Positions 1-10,171 of a stretch of 64,000 nucleotides of DNA are shown here, in pieces. Positions within the stretch are counted from its first letter, which is position 1. Each line of letters starts with the position of its first letter. The position numbers and the translations under genes were made by a program. The notes below the pieces were generated by a model. It was not told the origin of the DNA, ran no database searches, and saw only the letters and a list, made by a program, of their open reading frames with translations. The stretch comes from CAVYXA01 sp963846775 (GTDB lineage Bacteria > Verrucomicrobiota > Verrucomicrobiia > Chthoniobacterales > UBA10450), in the NCBI GenBank assembly GCA_963846775.1, contig CAWJXB010000006.1:372001-436000 (forward strand), in the 5' to 3' direction.

Positions 1-2393
1 TCCCAATCATGATCGACAGCTCGAAATGGAGCGTGATCGAAGCGGGATTGCAATGCGTCCAGGGCAAAGCGGTCGTGAACTCGATTAGCCTGAAAAATGG
101 CGAACAAGATTTTCTGCGGCAGGCAAGCCTGGTTCGCCGCTACGGCGCGGCGGTCATCGTGATGGCTTTCGACGAGCAAGGCCAGGCCGATAATTTCCAG
201 CGCAAGATCGACATCTGCGGGCGCGCTTTCGATTTGTTAACGAAACAAGCCGATTTTCCGGCAAGCGACGTCATTTTCGATCCCAACGTCCTCACCGTCG
301 CGACCGGTTTGGAAGAGCATCGGAATTACGCGGTCGATTTCATCCAAGCGACGCGCTGGATCAAAGCGAACCTGCCGGGGGCTCGCGTCAGCGGCGGCAT
401 CAGCAACATTTCGTTTTCGTTTCGCGGCAACAACACCGTGCGCGAGGCGATGCATTCGGCCTTTCTTTATCAAGCGATTCGCGCCGGGCTTGACATGGCG
501 ATTGTCAACGCTGGGCAGCTCGCTGTTTATGAAGAGATCGAACCAGACCTGCGCGAACGGGTCGAGGATGTCCTGTTCAATCGCCGCGACGATGCGACCG
601 AGCGATTGGTTGAGTTTGCCGAGAGAGTGAAAGCGAAAGGCAAGATCGACATCAAAGACGAAGCATGGCGGAGCGAGCCTGTGGAAAAGCGCCTCGAGCA
701 CGCGCTGGTCAAAGGCATCGTCGATTACATCGACAGCGATACCGAGGAAGCGCGCCAAAGATGCAAGCGCCCGCTCGACGTGATCGAAGGTCCGCTCATG
801 GCCGGCATGAGTGTGGTGGGCGATTTGTTTGGCTCGGGCAAAATGTTTTTGCCGCAGGTCGTGAAAAGCGCGCGCGTCATGAAGAAAGCGGTCGCGTATC
901 TGATGCCGTTCATGGAAGCGGAAAAATCCGCGGGCGCGAAACGGCAGGGCCGAATCGTGATGGCGACAGTCAAAGGCGATGTGCACGACATTGGCAAGAA
1001 CATCGTCGGCGTCGTGTTGCAGTGTAACAACTATGATGTTGTCGATCTTGGCGTGATGGTGCCGGCAGCGAAAATTCTGGAGACGGCGCGCGAGAAAGAC
1101 GCGGATGCAATCGGGCTCAGCGGACTGATAACGCCGTCGCTGGATGAGATGGTGCACGTCGCCCAGGAGATGGAGCGTGAGGGATTCGATCTACCGTTGT
1201 TGATCGGTGGCGCGACCACGAGCCGCGCGCACACGGCGGTGAAGATCGCGCCCCATTATCATGCCAGCATCGTGCATGTGTTGGATGCCTCCCGCGCGGT
1301 CGGAGTGGTCAATTCGTTGTTAAACGAGGAATCGAAGCAGAAGTTCGACGCGCAGACGCGCATCGATTACGCGCGTTTGCGGGAAGAGCATTCGGCCAAG
1401 ACGCGCGAGAAAAAATTGCTCGCACTTGAAGAGGCACGCGCGAATCGCACGGCGATCGACTGGAGCACATACGTTGCGCCTAAGCCAGACTTTGTAGGCA
1501 CGCGCGTTTCTGCTCCCCAGAATTTATCACTGCGCGATCTGGTTGATTACATCGATTGGTCCCCGTTTTTTCATGCGTGGGAACTGCGCGGGCGTTACCC
1601 GGCGATCTTTGATGACCCAACGATTGGCCAACATGCGCGCGAGCTGTTCGACGATGCACGGAAGCTTTTGGATCGAATCTCTGCGGAAAATCTGCTCGTG
1701 GCGCGCGGCGTGTTCGCGTTTTGGCCGGCAAACTCCGCCGGCGACGATGTCGATCTTTACACCGACGAGATGCGGTCACAGAAACTGGCGACGTTCCATT
1801 TTTTGCGACAGCAAATGCAAAAGCCGGCAGGGCAATTTAATCATTGCCTGGCAGATTGGGTTGCGCCGGGGGGTGAATCGAGAATCGAAGATTACTTCGG
1901 CGGGTTCGCCGTTTCCATCCACGGCGGAGACGAATTGGCTGAGCAATTTAAGCGCGAGCACGACGATTACAGCGCGATCATGACCAAAGCCCTGGCCGAT
2001 CGGTTCGCCGAAGCGTTCGCCGAATTTTTGCATCGACAAGCGCGGATTTCCTGGGGCTTTGGGCGCGATGAAAACTTGTCGAGTGCCGATCTTATTCGCG
2101 AAAAATATCGTGGCATTCGCCCGGCACCGGGTTATCCCGCATGCCCTGATCATATCCAGAAGCGGACGTTGTTCGATCTGTTAGGCGCAGAAGAGAAAAT
2201 CGGCATCCGCCTGACGGAATCCTGGGCGATGCATCCGGCGGCCAGCATCAGCGGATTCTATTTCTCGCATCCCGAGGCGAAATATTTTGGGGTCGGTCAG
2301 ATCGGGCGCGATCAGGTGTTGGATTACGCGAAGCGCCGGGGCGAAGATGTTGCAGCCGTCGAGCGGCGGCTCGCCCCTATTCTTGGAGGATAG
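1..2393 (+). CDS. metH: Cobalamin-dependent methionine synthase, C-terminal part (5' end outside window)
   Basis: Transfers the methyl group of 5-methyltetrahydrofolate to homocysteine through cobalamin, in the cytoplasm. The reading frame is open to the left edge of the window, so the homocysteine-binding domain and part of the folate domain are missing. Counting from the first visible Met at position 9, the rest of the pterin-binding barrel covers about residues 1-170. The helical cap is near 220-300. The B12-binding Rossmann domain carries DVHDIG at 324-329, whose His is the lower cobalt ligand. The reactivation domain follows from about 480 to 794, with the S-adenosylmethionine-binding signature RGIRPAPGYPACPDH near residue 700. 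The order matches the long MetH enzyme. The identification is firm. Confidence 0.96.
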   Translation, partial: PIMIDSSKWSVIEAGLQCVQGKAVVNSISLKNGEQDFLRQASLVRRYGAAVIVMAFDEQGQADNFQRKIDICGRAFDLLTKQADFPASDVIFDPNVLTVATGLEEHRNYAVDFIQATRWIKANLPGARVSGGISNISFSFRGNNTVREAMHSAFLYQAIRAGLDMAIVNAGQLAVYEEIEPDLRERVEDVLFNRRDDATERLVEFAERVKAKGKIDIKDEAWRSEPVEKRLEHALVKGIVDYIDSDTEEARQRCKRPLDVIEGPLMAGMSVVGDLFGSGKMFLPQVVKSARVMKKAVAYLMPFMEAEKSAGAKRQGRIVMATVKGDVHDIGKNIVGVVLQCNNYDVVDLGVMVPAAKILETAREKDADAIGLSGLITPSLDEMVHVAQEMEREGFDLPLLIGGATTSRAHTAVKIAPHYHASIVHVLDASRAVGVVNSLLNEESKQKFDAQTRIDYARLREEHSAKTREKKLLALEEARANRTAIDWSTYVAPKPDFVGTRVSAPQNLSLRDLVDYIDWSPFFHAWELRGRYPAIFDDPTIGQHARELFDDARKLLDRISAENLLVARGVFAFWPANSAGDDVDLYTDEMRSQKLATFHFLRQQMQKPAGQFNHCLADWVAPGGESRIEDYFGGFAVSIHGGDELAEQFKREHDDYSAIMTKALADRFAEAFAEFLHRQARISWGFGRDENLSSADLIREKYRGIRPAPGYPACPDHIQKRTLFDLLGAEEKIGIRLTESWAMHPAASISGFYFSHPEAKYFGVGQIGRDQVLDYAKRRGEDVAAVERRLAPILGG

Positions 2394-2542
2394 AGTTGGA
2401 GTGGGTTTGTTCGAAAGAAACCTTTTTCTTTTGTCAGATCGAGCACAGTCGAGGCATTCGGATTTCCCCGCTACAGATTCCTAGCCTGACCTCGGAAACG
2501 GCTTCAAACAATATTCCTTGGCTACGGAACGTAAACCAAATA

Positions 2543-2616
<74 letters not shown>

Positions 2617-2735
2617 AACTAATTTATCACCAATTACTTACAAACTATTTATGATGCTTCTACGGCTACTTCCAGCGTTTGACACTCTCTTATGATACTG
2701 CGACCGTCGTTTCATGCAATCTGACATTCTCTCAC

Positions 2736-3881
2736 GTCACACGAAAAGAACAAAGAGCAAGCTGGCGCAAAGTCAAACAGCGCGGCGTCACCGGTCTTTA
2801 CCAGTACGTCCATCCGGCAGTGTATCATGCACGCGTCCGGCACGGCGGCAACCTCTACCGTGAGTCGCTGGAGCATCGACAGACCTCGCGCTCGCCAAGC
2901 GCAAGCTGCGCGCCTACAAAGACCACTTGGAACGCGCCGATGCGCGTCGGAGGCAAGATAAACTGGTTTCATCGACTGGCTAGAAAGGTATTACGCGCCC
3001 ACACTGAAAGGAGTGACGCTGACGGGCGAGACGCTGAACGGCGCGACCGGCGCAGCGAAAGCGAAGATGCGCATCATCGGGCGAATCAAAGATACGTGGT
3101 TCGAGCGCACGCAAGCCGGTGCGCGAGCTGAAGAAAAGCCAAGTCGCTGACGTGGTTGAATGAACAGTATGGCGACTGGTCGGAATCGGTACTGGAACAG
3201 CGCGCTGTCACTGATTCGCGACGCGCTGGATATGGCGCTGAACGACAACGTGATCGTGGGGAACCCGCCGCTGGCGCGCTGAAGTACCGCAAGCGCAAGA
3301 ATCCGATTCGCCTCGACACCATCGTTCGAGGAATTTAAGGGACTCGTGACCGAGCATCCGGTCGCAGCCGTTCAATCGCGAGGCTGAAGATTCGGGCGAC
3401 TTCGTGGAAGCGTTGGGCGTGCTCGGACTCGGACAGGCTGAGACTGGCGTCGATGATGCGTGATCACGTGAGATTGGATGCCGGACAGATCGTCGTTTAC
3501 CGCCACAAAGACCGGGCGAGGCTTTCACGATTCCGATTTACCCGTGGGCCCGCGCACTTGTGGAGAAACTCTGCAATGGCAGGAAGCCCGGCGAAAAACT
3601 GTTCAACGATCAAGCAGGCGCGCAAAGCGATCACCGAAGCGTGCAAGCGGTTGGATTTGCCGATCTACACGCATCGCAGTTTGCGCCGGATGTTCATCAC
3701 GACAGCGATCGAGCGCGGCATCGACGTGCAGACCGTCTCGCGCTGGCAGGGGCACCGCGACGGCGGCAAGCTGATATTGCAGACCTACAGCGACGTTCGT
3801 GACATCCATTCTCAGCGCATGGCCGCGCTGATGGTTGACGCCGAGCCGGAGAACGTGATTCCGATTGCGGCGCAAGCGTGA
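2736..3881 (+). pseudogene. Degenerate tyrosine integrase of island 1
   Basis: Fragments in different frames line up in the order expected for one phage-type tyrosine recombinase. An arm-binding start contains TGLYQYVHPAVYHARVRHGG near 2795. A helical stretch in another frame includes LAKRKLRAYKDHLERADARR near 2890. A core-binding part near 3200-3290 reads ALSLIRDALDMALNDNVIVG and then NPIRL. The C-terminal catalytic part lies at 3560-3880, with RSLRRMFITTAIERGIDVQT and WQGHRDGGKLILQTYSDV supplying the box II His/Arg and the Tyr nucleophile. At least four frame changes are needed, so it cannot make a full protein. It lies next to the left att repeat and probably mobilised this island. Confidence 0.85.
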
Positions 3882-4072
3882 CTCAGAGGTGAATTCACCT
3901 TTACCGCCCTAACAAACCGAAGTCACCAAGCGTCTTTCAATGTTGAGCGCCTGCATTCGCGCCTTCAACGGGTCCTCAATCATGCTTTGGATTCGAGACT
4001 ATCGATGAAAAATAGAGCCTCAAGGCGCGCCCAAGTTCCACCCTGTTGGAAGAGTAGGACCATAGGCTCCGC

Positions 4073-6251
4073 TTACGTAAACATTGTTATGCAGATACCA
4101 GATCGCCGTTCGTCGGATGCTCGCGTTATAAAGGACGTAATCCGGTCTGCCGTCGCGATTGAAATCCGCCGTCGCAGGCAAAATGTAGCCGCTGGTAATC
4201 GTGGGACCAACGCGATCCGGACCAAGACGTTGTTATTCAGATACCGGATTGCGCTCTGGCGCGTGCTCGATTTGAACAGCAAATAGTTGAATATGCCATC
4301 GCGATCAAAGTCTGCCGAACCTACGAGGCTCCAGCCGCTCGCAAGCGTCGGACCGTACAGGCCACTGACAAAAACATTGTTGTTCATGCACCAGATAGCC
4401 GTTCGTAGCGTGCTGGCATTAAACAGCATGCAGTCGGGTTTGCCGTCCCGGTTGAAATCACCTGCAGCAACCAGTTGCCAGCCCGATGGCAACGTCGGCC
4501 CGTACGACCACGCTGAGAAAGACATTGTTGTTCATATACCAGATCGCTGTCTGGCGTATACTCGGTTTGAACAACACGTAGTCGGGTTTTCTATCGCGAT
4601 TGAAATCCGCCACAGCGGCCACGACCCATCCCGCTGGAACTATGGGTCCGTAAGCACCTCTCACAAACACGTTATTGTTCAAATACCAGATCGCCGTCTG
4701 ATGCGTGCTGGCGTTTTGGACCACATAGTCCGGGTGGCCGTCACCGTTAAAGTCTGCCACGAGAGCCCTGGCTCCGCCCGTTAGGCCTACTGACACTGTT
4801 CCAGAGCCCGCAAACTCAGGCAGGATATTCGGGGCGCCGCTGATTGGACCTCCATATACGCCCGGCGGTTGCGGGACGCCGTCGACCACCAAAGAAGCGA
4901 TTACATCTGGAGGCCCAGTGAACTCGAGATTGATAATTGAGCCGCTTACGAGGATGAGACCGACTGTATCCGCGATGCAGTGGTTGTTTTGCAAAGTGAG
5001 TATCCCGCTGCCGACCTTCGCTAGCGAACCGCCGCTATTCGAGATCACGCCGGAGAAAGAGGTGTTGATACCGTTGGTGCCGACTGTCAGGTTATTGGCT
5101 CCTAAGAAAACGTTCCCTGAGCCCTCGATAGAGCCGATCGTTACACCCGATTGGTGGGTCCTGATGTCCAGGTAACCACTGCCAAAAACCTCCATTCGCG
5201 CCGTGCCACCTGTGGATTGATGCTCAAATCGGACAGCACCGCCCGTGGGTCCGCCGTTGGCGATCAGCGTGGCATTGCCTGCCGACGAGTTCTCGGAGAA
5301 CTGGATGGCACTGCCAAACGCGCCTCCCTCGCTCTGATCACTGGTGATCGTGGCATTGCCGGCGCTCGAGTTACCGGAGAACGAGATGACAGCGCCAGGA
5401 CCGCAAAAATTACAAAAGTATCTGCCCCGGCGGTCAGCGTGGCATTACCTGCGTTCGCGTTACCCGAGAACGAGATGCCACCGGCCTCGCCTAACCCGGA
5501 GTCGGCGGTCAGCGTCGCATTGCCGGCGCTCGAGTTGTCGGAGAAACGAGATGCTACCGCCACCGCCACCAAAGGAGAAATAACCCTCCGAACCGCCCTC
5601 GGCGATCAGTGTGGCGTTGCCGGCGGCCGAGGCCCCCTGGAACGAGACGCTACCGCCGTCGGCACCGGTTCCGGTGCCGGCGGTCAGCGTGGCATTGTCG
5701 GCCGTTGAGGCGTCGAACAACGAGATGCTACCGCCACCCGTGCCGTAATAATCCACTCCACCACGGGCGACGAGCCCGGCGTTACCAGCGGTAGAGCTGT
5801 TAAAGAAGCTGATGGTGCCGCCATCGACACTTCTGATGGTTGCATTGGCCGCCGTCGAGTTGTTTAAGAAGTTAGTGACGCTGCCAGCCCCATTTACGAT
5901 GGTCTGCCTCGCGCCCGAGTTATTCACGATGCCGGCAGCTACGAAAGAAAAGGAATTTCTGTTCGGGTTGATCGAGAATGTGCTTGCGACCGGGTTGAAG
6001 GTCACGGAATCGATAGTGACGCTGCTGGAAAGAGCCAGCTGAGCCACACTCGCAAAATTGAATGTGGCTGTGTCTCCGGGATTGACTGGGGCAAACCCAC
6101 CAACCCAATTACTATTATTGTTCCAATCACCATTGATTCCTGCATCCTGCCTCCACACGGCATCCACAGCGAGTGCCGGAGCAGCCGTGCAAATGCACAG
6201 TAAGAGGGCGCAGAGAGCAAAGGCAAAGAATCCGTAATTGTTCGCTTTCAT
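4073..6251 (-). pseudogene. Secreted beta-strand / FG-GAP repeat surface protein, frameshifted
   Basis: Chosen start: ATG at 6251, preceded by AAGGA, giving the signal peptide MKANNYGFFAFALCALLLCI ending at ALA. The mature part opens like autotransporter-associated beta-strand proteins (GDWNNNSNWVGG, then GDTATFNF) and continues with Gly/Asn/Ala-rich repeats containing GNATL. A frame change occurs near 5545 and another near 5420. A third segment (5195-4530) carries SGVISNSGGSLAKVGSGILT and then FG-GAP-like units (ADFNGDGHPDYV, TAIWYLNNNVF), which continue in another frame to about 4080. It would be an exported, cell-surface or extracellular protein. At least three lesions make it a pseudogene unless the assembly is wrong. 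Confidence 0.8.
4079..4705 (-). repeat. Five tandem FG-GAP-like units of about 148 bp
   Basis: The stretch encoding AIWYLNNNVF recurs at about 4079, 4224, 4372, 4523 and 4669. The spacing is 146-150 bp, about 49 residues, and each unit also holds a DFNxDGxPDY calcium-loop-like motif. The two units nearest 4079 have lost the reading frame. Confidence 0.8.
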
Positions 6252-6595
6252 CTTTGTCCTTCTTGTTGTTGAGAAATAGAACAGATCGGCCGTGAGTTTG
6301 CGCCACGTAAATTGCGGAAAACTGTGCAGTTCTTGCTGGAGTGAAAAGAAGTGACGAACAGCCCGGCTCGGCTCCGCGAAGTGCGCAGAACGGATATTCC
6401 AGTGGGATCGAGCTACAAAGCGTCGATCAAAGCGCCCACCCGGACACGCGCGACACATCGCGCCGCGAGAGCAGTAATCGAGAATCGTTAGGACGGTGAC
6501 GGTGATTGCCGTCACCGTCGCTGAGGTGTCAGACGGGCAGCTTTTGTCTTGACGCTGTTGCCGAAAACCAAGTAAACAGCCACGACCAATCGCCA

Positions 6596-6868
6596 ATGAA
6601 AAAACTCCTCGGAGGCATTTTGGCATTCGCCCTCATGTCGGAGCTTATTGCCGTATTTTGTTACAGAGGCTGGATTTGCTGGGTTTTAGTGGCTGCGATT
6701 CTTCTTACGTGCGGACTTCTCAACGTCGTAAGGGATGGCTCGTTTTGGGAAAGGCACCTTGACGCGCATCGGCGAAAACACCCATCCATCGCGCCAACTG
6801 AAGAAGCCATGATCTTGCAAACGCGATTGTCCCCGCTGCCGCTGTCTATTAGACTTTTGGAGAAATGA
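6596..6868 (+). CDS. Small two-helix membrane protein, first gene of Pycsar-like operon
   Basis: A 90-residue protein starting at MKKLLGGILAFALMSELIAV. Two hydrophobic segments lie near residues 4-22 and 26-45, followed by a charged tail. The ATG at 6596 is preferred over an upstream in-frame ATG at 6506 because the hydrophobic segment then sits at the N-terminus. Its stop overlaps the ATG of the next gene (ATGA at 6865-6868), which suggests translational coupling. I do not recognise the family. Its place in the operon suggests a membrane partner of the effector. Confidence 0.6.
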   Translation: MKKLLGGILAFALMSELIAVFCYRGWICWVLVAAILLTCGLLNVVRDGSFWERHLDAHRRKHPSIAPTEEAMILQTRLSPLPLSIRLLEK

Positions 6869-7473
6869 CGGGCACCCCCAAGGTCGAGAAACAGGATTGG
6901 GAAAACAACTTAGCGCACGCCCGCGCGTTGTACGCTAATGCCCAGGAAGTAATTCGGTTTGTCGACACAAAAACATCGGTTTTGACTGGGATCCTAACCG
7001 TCACAACGGGAATTCCTCTCGCGCTGCTCCCGTATGTCTTGGTTCGAAAATCCGACGAGTCGTCGGCTCTTGTTCAATGGTACAGCGGCGGCGGCCACGG
7101 AAAGATGGTCGTGATTGCGGCGATTGTTACGACCTTGCTTGGGTTTTGTTGCGGAATTTTCAGTTTGTTAGCCTCGACCAACGGCCTCATGTCGAGAGTG
7201 CCCCGAGTGGGAGGAGAGATTCAGGAAGCGCTGACTTTGGAGCTTGGTCGAGTTCTCTTGCGGACTTTTACGCTCGGATTGATGGGCAAAAGAGCGACAA
7301 GAAATGAAGTTTTGACATCGCTTTTTCCAATTTTTCGGTTCGACCAAGCAGATAGAGCTCTAAAGAATTTTCGAAAACTTGGTCAGGGTGCTTACACTCG
7401 GAGCGAAATTCTTGAAGAATATGCGGCCCAGCTAGAAAGCGTGGGCAGCATCCTAAACATCAAGATCAGTTGA
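6865..7473 (+). CDS. Membrane effector of Pycsar type (PycTM-like)
   Basis: A 202-residue protein with a soluble helical start and two strong hydrophobic segments near residues 36-60 and 76-104, followed by a soluble C-terminal part. The sequence just before the first helix reads IRFVDTKTSVLTGILTVTTG. This resembles the conserved D-K pattern at the start of the transmembrane domain of Pycsar effectors and related DUF5706-like proteins. In known Pycsar systems the effector damages the inner membrane once the cyclase makes cCMP or cUMP. Here the frame is intact. It overlaps the preceding gene by 4 bp and is followed by a small membrane protein and the broken cyclase. Family assignment is by pattern and context, so it is moderately sure. 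Confidence 0.6.
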   Translation: MTGTPKVEKQDWENNLAHARALYANAQEVIRFVDTKTSVLTGILTVTTGIPLALLPYVLVRKSDESSALVQWYSGGGHGKMVVIAAIVTTLLGFCCGIFSLLASTNGLMSRVPRVGGEIQEALTLELGRVLLRTFTLGLMGKRATRNEVLTSLFPIFRFDQADRALKNFRKLGQGAYTRSEILEEYAAQLESVGSILNIKIS

Positions 7474-7485
7474 AATCGCCAAGCG

Positions 7486-7680
7486 GTGATTTGGTTTGAG
7501 CGGCAGATCTTCGCCTACCTTCTGAGCGTGGTTGCAGTGCTCCTCTTGATTACTTTCTACTCGCCCTTTTCGAGTGCCGCGGGTAACAAAGGTCGCCAAC
7601 AATCTGCTGAGGTCGCGCGATCTTCTCCTGCTACAACAGCGACGCCCCAAGTCTCGCCTTCTCCGGGAATTAAGAAATGA
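7486..7680 (+). CDS. Small single-helix membrane protein in Pycsar-like operon
   Basis: A GTG-started 64-residue protein with one hydrophobic segment (LLSVVAVLLLITF) and a Ser/Thr/Pro-rich tail. It begins 12 bp after the effector stop. Its stop codon overlaps an ATG (ATGA at 7677-7680), which is where the cyclase would be expected to start. No family recognised. It could be a real accessory protein or partly a by-product of the damaged junction. Confidence 0.45.
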   Translation: MIWFERQIFAYLLSVVAVLLLITFYSPFSSAAGNKGRQQSAEVARSSPATTATPQVSPSPGIKK

Positions 7681-8380
7681 AAATTTGAATATGGGTCTCC
7701 GACGAACCTGACGACCGCTGTTGTCGAATGTTTTTGTGACGATTGGGAGGTTACAGACGGCCGGGCGGTTCCTGACCCAGACAACGTCGTCTTTGCAAAT
7801 CAGGGCGTTCGTTTAGACGCAACAATTCTATACGCTGACATCAGTTCCTCGACGCGGCTCGTAGATACCGCTAGTCAAAATTCGCCGCACAAATCTACAA
7901 ATCGTATCTTCACTGCGCCGGAAAGATCATCGAATCGCAGGATGGCGTCATCGCGGCGTACGACGGTACCGAATGATAGCTGTATATTTAGGAGATCACA
8001 AAAATCAGTCGGCCGTGAAATCCGCACTAAAGATAAATTTTGCCGTCGCCGAAATCATCAACCCGCTTGTGAAAACTATTTTAGAGTCTGATTACAAGCT
8101 AGAACATGTGGTCGGTGTCGATACGAGTCCCGTTCTCGTGGCGCAGACAGGAGTTAGAGGTGCAAAAGACCTCGTTTGGGTCGGTCGCGCTGCAAATCAC
8201 GCCGCGAAACTTTGTGCCCTGCCTCCGACCTATGCGTCTCGGATAACTAAGGAGGTTTACGATAAATTACCAGACGACACCAAAACTTAAAAGGCCGACC
8301 GATGTGGGAACAAATCATTTGGAACGATACGGGGAGGCAAATCTACAGGTCAACTTATATGTGGAGACCCCGAATAAAAC
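7677..8380 (+). pseudogene. Pycsar-type nucleotide cyclase (PycC-like), frameshifted
   Basis: Class III cyclase signatures appear in the expected order but in several frames. VTDGRAVPDPDNVVF and ATILYADISSSTRLV (first metal Asp) lie near 7750-7870. KFAAQIYKSYLHCAGKIIES and GVIAAYDG (second metal Asp region) lie at 7877-7965. MIAVYLGDHKNQSAVKSALK, HVVGVDTSP and TGVRGAKDLVWVGRAANHAA lie at 7973-8215. The tail MWEQIIWNDTGRQIYRSTY ends at about 8380. Such enzymes make cCMP or cUMP on phage infection. Lesions seen: an extra A just after the ATG at 7677, one base missing near 7877, one missing near 7965 and a frame change near 8288. Most lie in or next to A runs, so sequencing error is an alternative to true decay. 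Confidence 0.8.
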
Positions 8381-8718
8381 GGGATCGAAGAACCAGACTT
8401 GTGGATAGCGGTCTGAAAAGGTTGTCGCGTACAAGCCGCTAAAACGCTTGGGGTCCCTCAGTCGCTGTTGCTGGACCTGCACACCCCCCCAGACGCAGAA
8501 ATTCGGGCGCACAGGCGCGGCGTTGGCCGTTTGCCGCACGGTTCAAAGTGACCGTCGTTAGTCCATGTGCACTGAAATGTGATACTCCATATCTTGCCGT
8601 GAGAAAACGTGAGATAACGTGGTTTAGCGGCCTGACAACGCGATTTTACCTATGATAGTCCGTATCCGGTCGACGATCACGAGGGAGCGCGCGAACTGAG
8701 TTGAAACCGGCTGAAATC
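8381..8718. other. Non-coding right end of island 1
   Basis: No supported gene, RNA or strong repeat was seen between the cyclase remnant and the right attachment repeat. Confidence 0.5.
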
Positions 8719-8758
8719 GTCCCAAACCACGCGCTCTACCAAGCTAAGCTACGCCCCG
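8719..8758 (+). repeat. Right attachment-site repeat of island 1 (attR-like)
   Basis: Exact copy of 2577-2616. It contains only the 5' half of tRNA-Pro and is presumably the original chromosomal half, cut off from the rest by the insertion. It is not a functional tRNA. Confidence 0.9.
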
Positions 8759-8828
8759 TCGTGAGCGAGATTCTTATCACGAATCGGGCCTTTCCGCATC
8801 AGGAATTCCGATTAGATTGCCAGCCCCA

Positions 8829-9350
8829 ATGAAGAAATTTGCCACCGCGCTGTTCCTGGGGGCGTTCGGGCTCCTCTTGCGCGCACAAGATGCCGCGCCG
8901 CCAAAGGTCGATCTGAAGGTGCCGGCGATTCCAGCGGAGACGCCGTTGCCTTCGCCAGATGTGCCGGACATTTCGCAGATTGACGAGATTTTCAAGCAAA
9001 CATCGTTAGGCAAACAGGCCGACGAACAGCGTTTGCACGTCGCATGGCGCCAACTGGCTAACGAGGTCGCGAACGATCCGGAAGTGATTGCAGCCAAGGC
9101 AGCCACGCGTGGGTTGCGCACGGATTTTGAGAAACGTCAGCGGCTCCGCGCGTATTACAATCTTTACTACGAGCGCATGAAGGCGAAGGCGACAAGTGAC
9201 GACATGCGATCGGCCATCGAAACGCTCAGGACGTCGCACGTCAACCAGACAGGCCAGCCGCGGGTTCGCCCGGAGACGGACGGCTCAATCCCAACGGCCG
9301 CACCCGGTGAGGAGCAAAAGCGTCACCATAAACGAGGACTGCATCGGTAG
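8829..9350 (+). CDS. Exported hypothetical protein between the two islands
   Basis: A 173-residue protein. The second Met is preferred because it opens a signal peptide (MKKFATALFLGAFGLLLRAQ), probably cleaved near AQD. The mature protein has a Pro-rich start (PAIPAETPLPSPDVPD), a helical middle rich in Arg, Lys and Glu, and a polar tail. The family is not recognised. It is intact and lies on the chromosomal bridge between the right end of island 1 and tRNA-Glu, so it is likely native to the chromosome rather than island cargo. Confidence 0.7.
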   Translation: MKKFATALFLGAFGLLLRAQDAAPPKVDLKVPAIPAETPLPSPDVPDISQIDEIFKQTSLGKQADEQRLHVAWRQLANEVANDPEVIAAKAATRGLRTDFEKRQRLRAYYNLYYERMKAKATSDDMRSAIETLRTSHVNQTGQPRVRPETDGSIPTAAPGEEQKRHHKRGLHR

Positions 9351-9417
9351 ATAGGGTTTGCGGCTTGCCTTGCCGGTTTACGCAACGCGGTTATTCTAAA
9401 CGCGCCTTTGGAATCAC

Positions 9418-9489
9418 GGCGCGTTCGTCTAGTGGTTAGGACACAGCCCTCTCAAGGCTGGTGCACGGGTTCGACTCCCGTACGCGCTG
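9418..9489 (+). tRNA. tRNA-Glu (anticodon CTC)
   Basis: The acceptor GGCGCGT pairs with ACGCGCT (one G-T pair). The anticodon stem CAGCC/GGCTG encloses CTCTCAA (anticodon CTC), and the T arm is ACGGGTTCGACTCCCGT. CCA is not encoded. The 3' end is the integration site of island 2. Confidence 0.95.
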
Positions 9490-9491
9490 CC
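9470..9491 (+). repeat. Left attachment-site repeat of island 2
   Basis: Twenty-two bases forming the T-loop side and acceptor of tRNA-Glu. It matches 18775-18796 at 21 of 22 positions. Confidence 0.85.
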
Positions 9492-9645
9492 CCTCTTTGC
9501 TAGGTAACTGACTAAGAGGGTCGTTTTTCATGACAGATTCATGACACAATTTCACTTCGAAGGCAAATGCCTTGAATCCCGCTTAATTCATCGACGAAAG
9601 TTCGGGATATAGAGACATAACAAAAATTCCGCCCGCAAATCAAAA

Positions 9646-9942
9646 GTGTTAAGTGACGTGCTCATCGGTAAGGAGCAAATCCGACTGATCGTGCTCACAA
9701 AAACGTGCACCGTAACATATGAGCTCAATGGACCGGCTTGCCGTAAACTCGAACCGATCGCCAATCACTTTGATTTGCCGATAGAAGAGTTCGTGACTCG
9801 CTTCACCTGCGGAAATTTGCCAGGCCAGCCGTGTAGGCAACGAAAATGGAAAAGTCATGACGACCTGGCCGGCCGCTTGGCGCATATCATCTCCGAGGCG
9901 GACCCAGACGCATTCTCGCGAATCAACGCTGCGCTTCGTTAA
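9646..9942 (+). CDS. Hypothetical 98-residue protein of island 2
   Basis: GTG-started ORF beginning about 155 bp inside the left att site. The product starts MLSDVLIGKEQIRLIVLTKT and is hydrophilic, with two Cys in a TCGNLPGQPC segment. No family recognised and no clear ribosome-binding site, so it may be a small accessory protein or a chance ORF. The frame is undisturbed. Confidence 0.35.
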   Translation: MLSDVLIGKEQIRLIVLTKTCTVTYELNGPACRKLEPIANHFDLPIEEFVTRFTCGNLPGQPCRQRKWKSHDDLAGRLAHIISEADPDAFSRINAALR

Positions 9943-10171
9943 ACGACGAATCGCCGGCCGAATTTATCTGGGAGCGATCGGCTCAACCGTCGGTGCGACG
10001 AAGACGACATGCTGCTGAGTCCCAAAACCGGCGAGCCAATAGCCGATCGACTGTGGTCCACCTTGAGGCCCTACGAGGTTTCGCGAATCCTCCACAGTAA
10101 AGCCGCCTAAACGGGAAAACAAATTGGCGAGCCGATCGCCCGTCATGGCGTGTCTGTACTGACACTGAAGA

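Noticed and set aside
237..1157. Long minus-strand ORF of 306 codons
   Set aside because: It lies wholly inside metH on the opposite strand and has no family pattern; it is a shadow of a GC-rich gene.
8719..8758. Possible second tRNA-Pro gene
   Set aside because: Only the 5' half is present; the 3' half and T arm are missing, so it is an attachment-site repeat.
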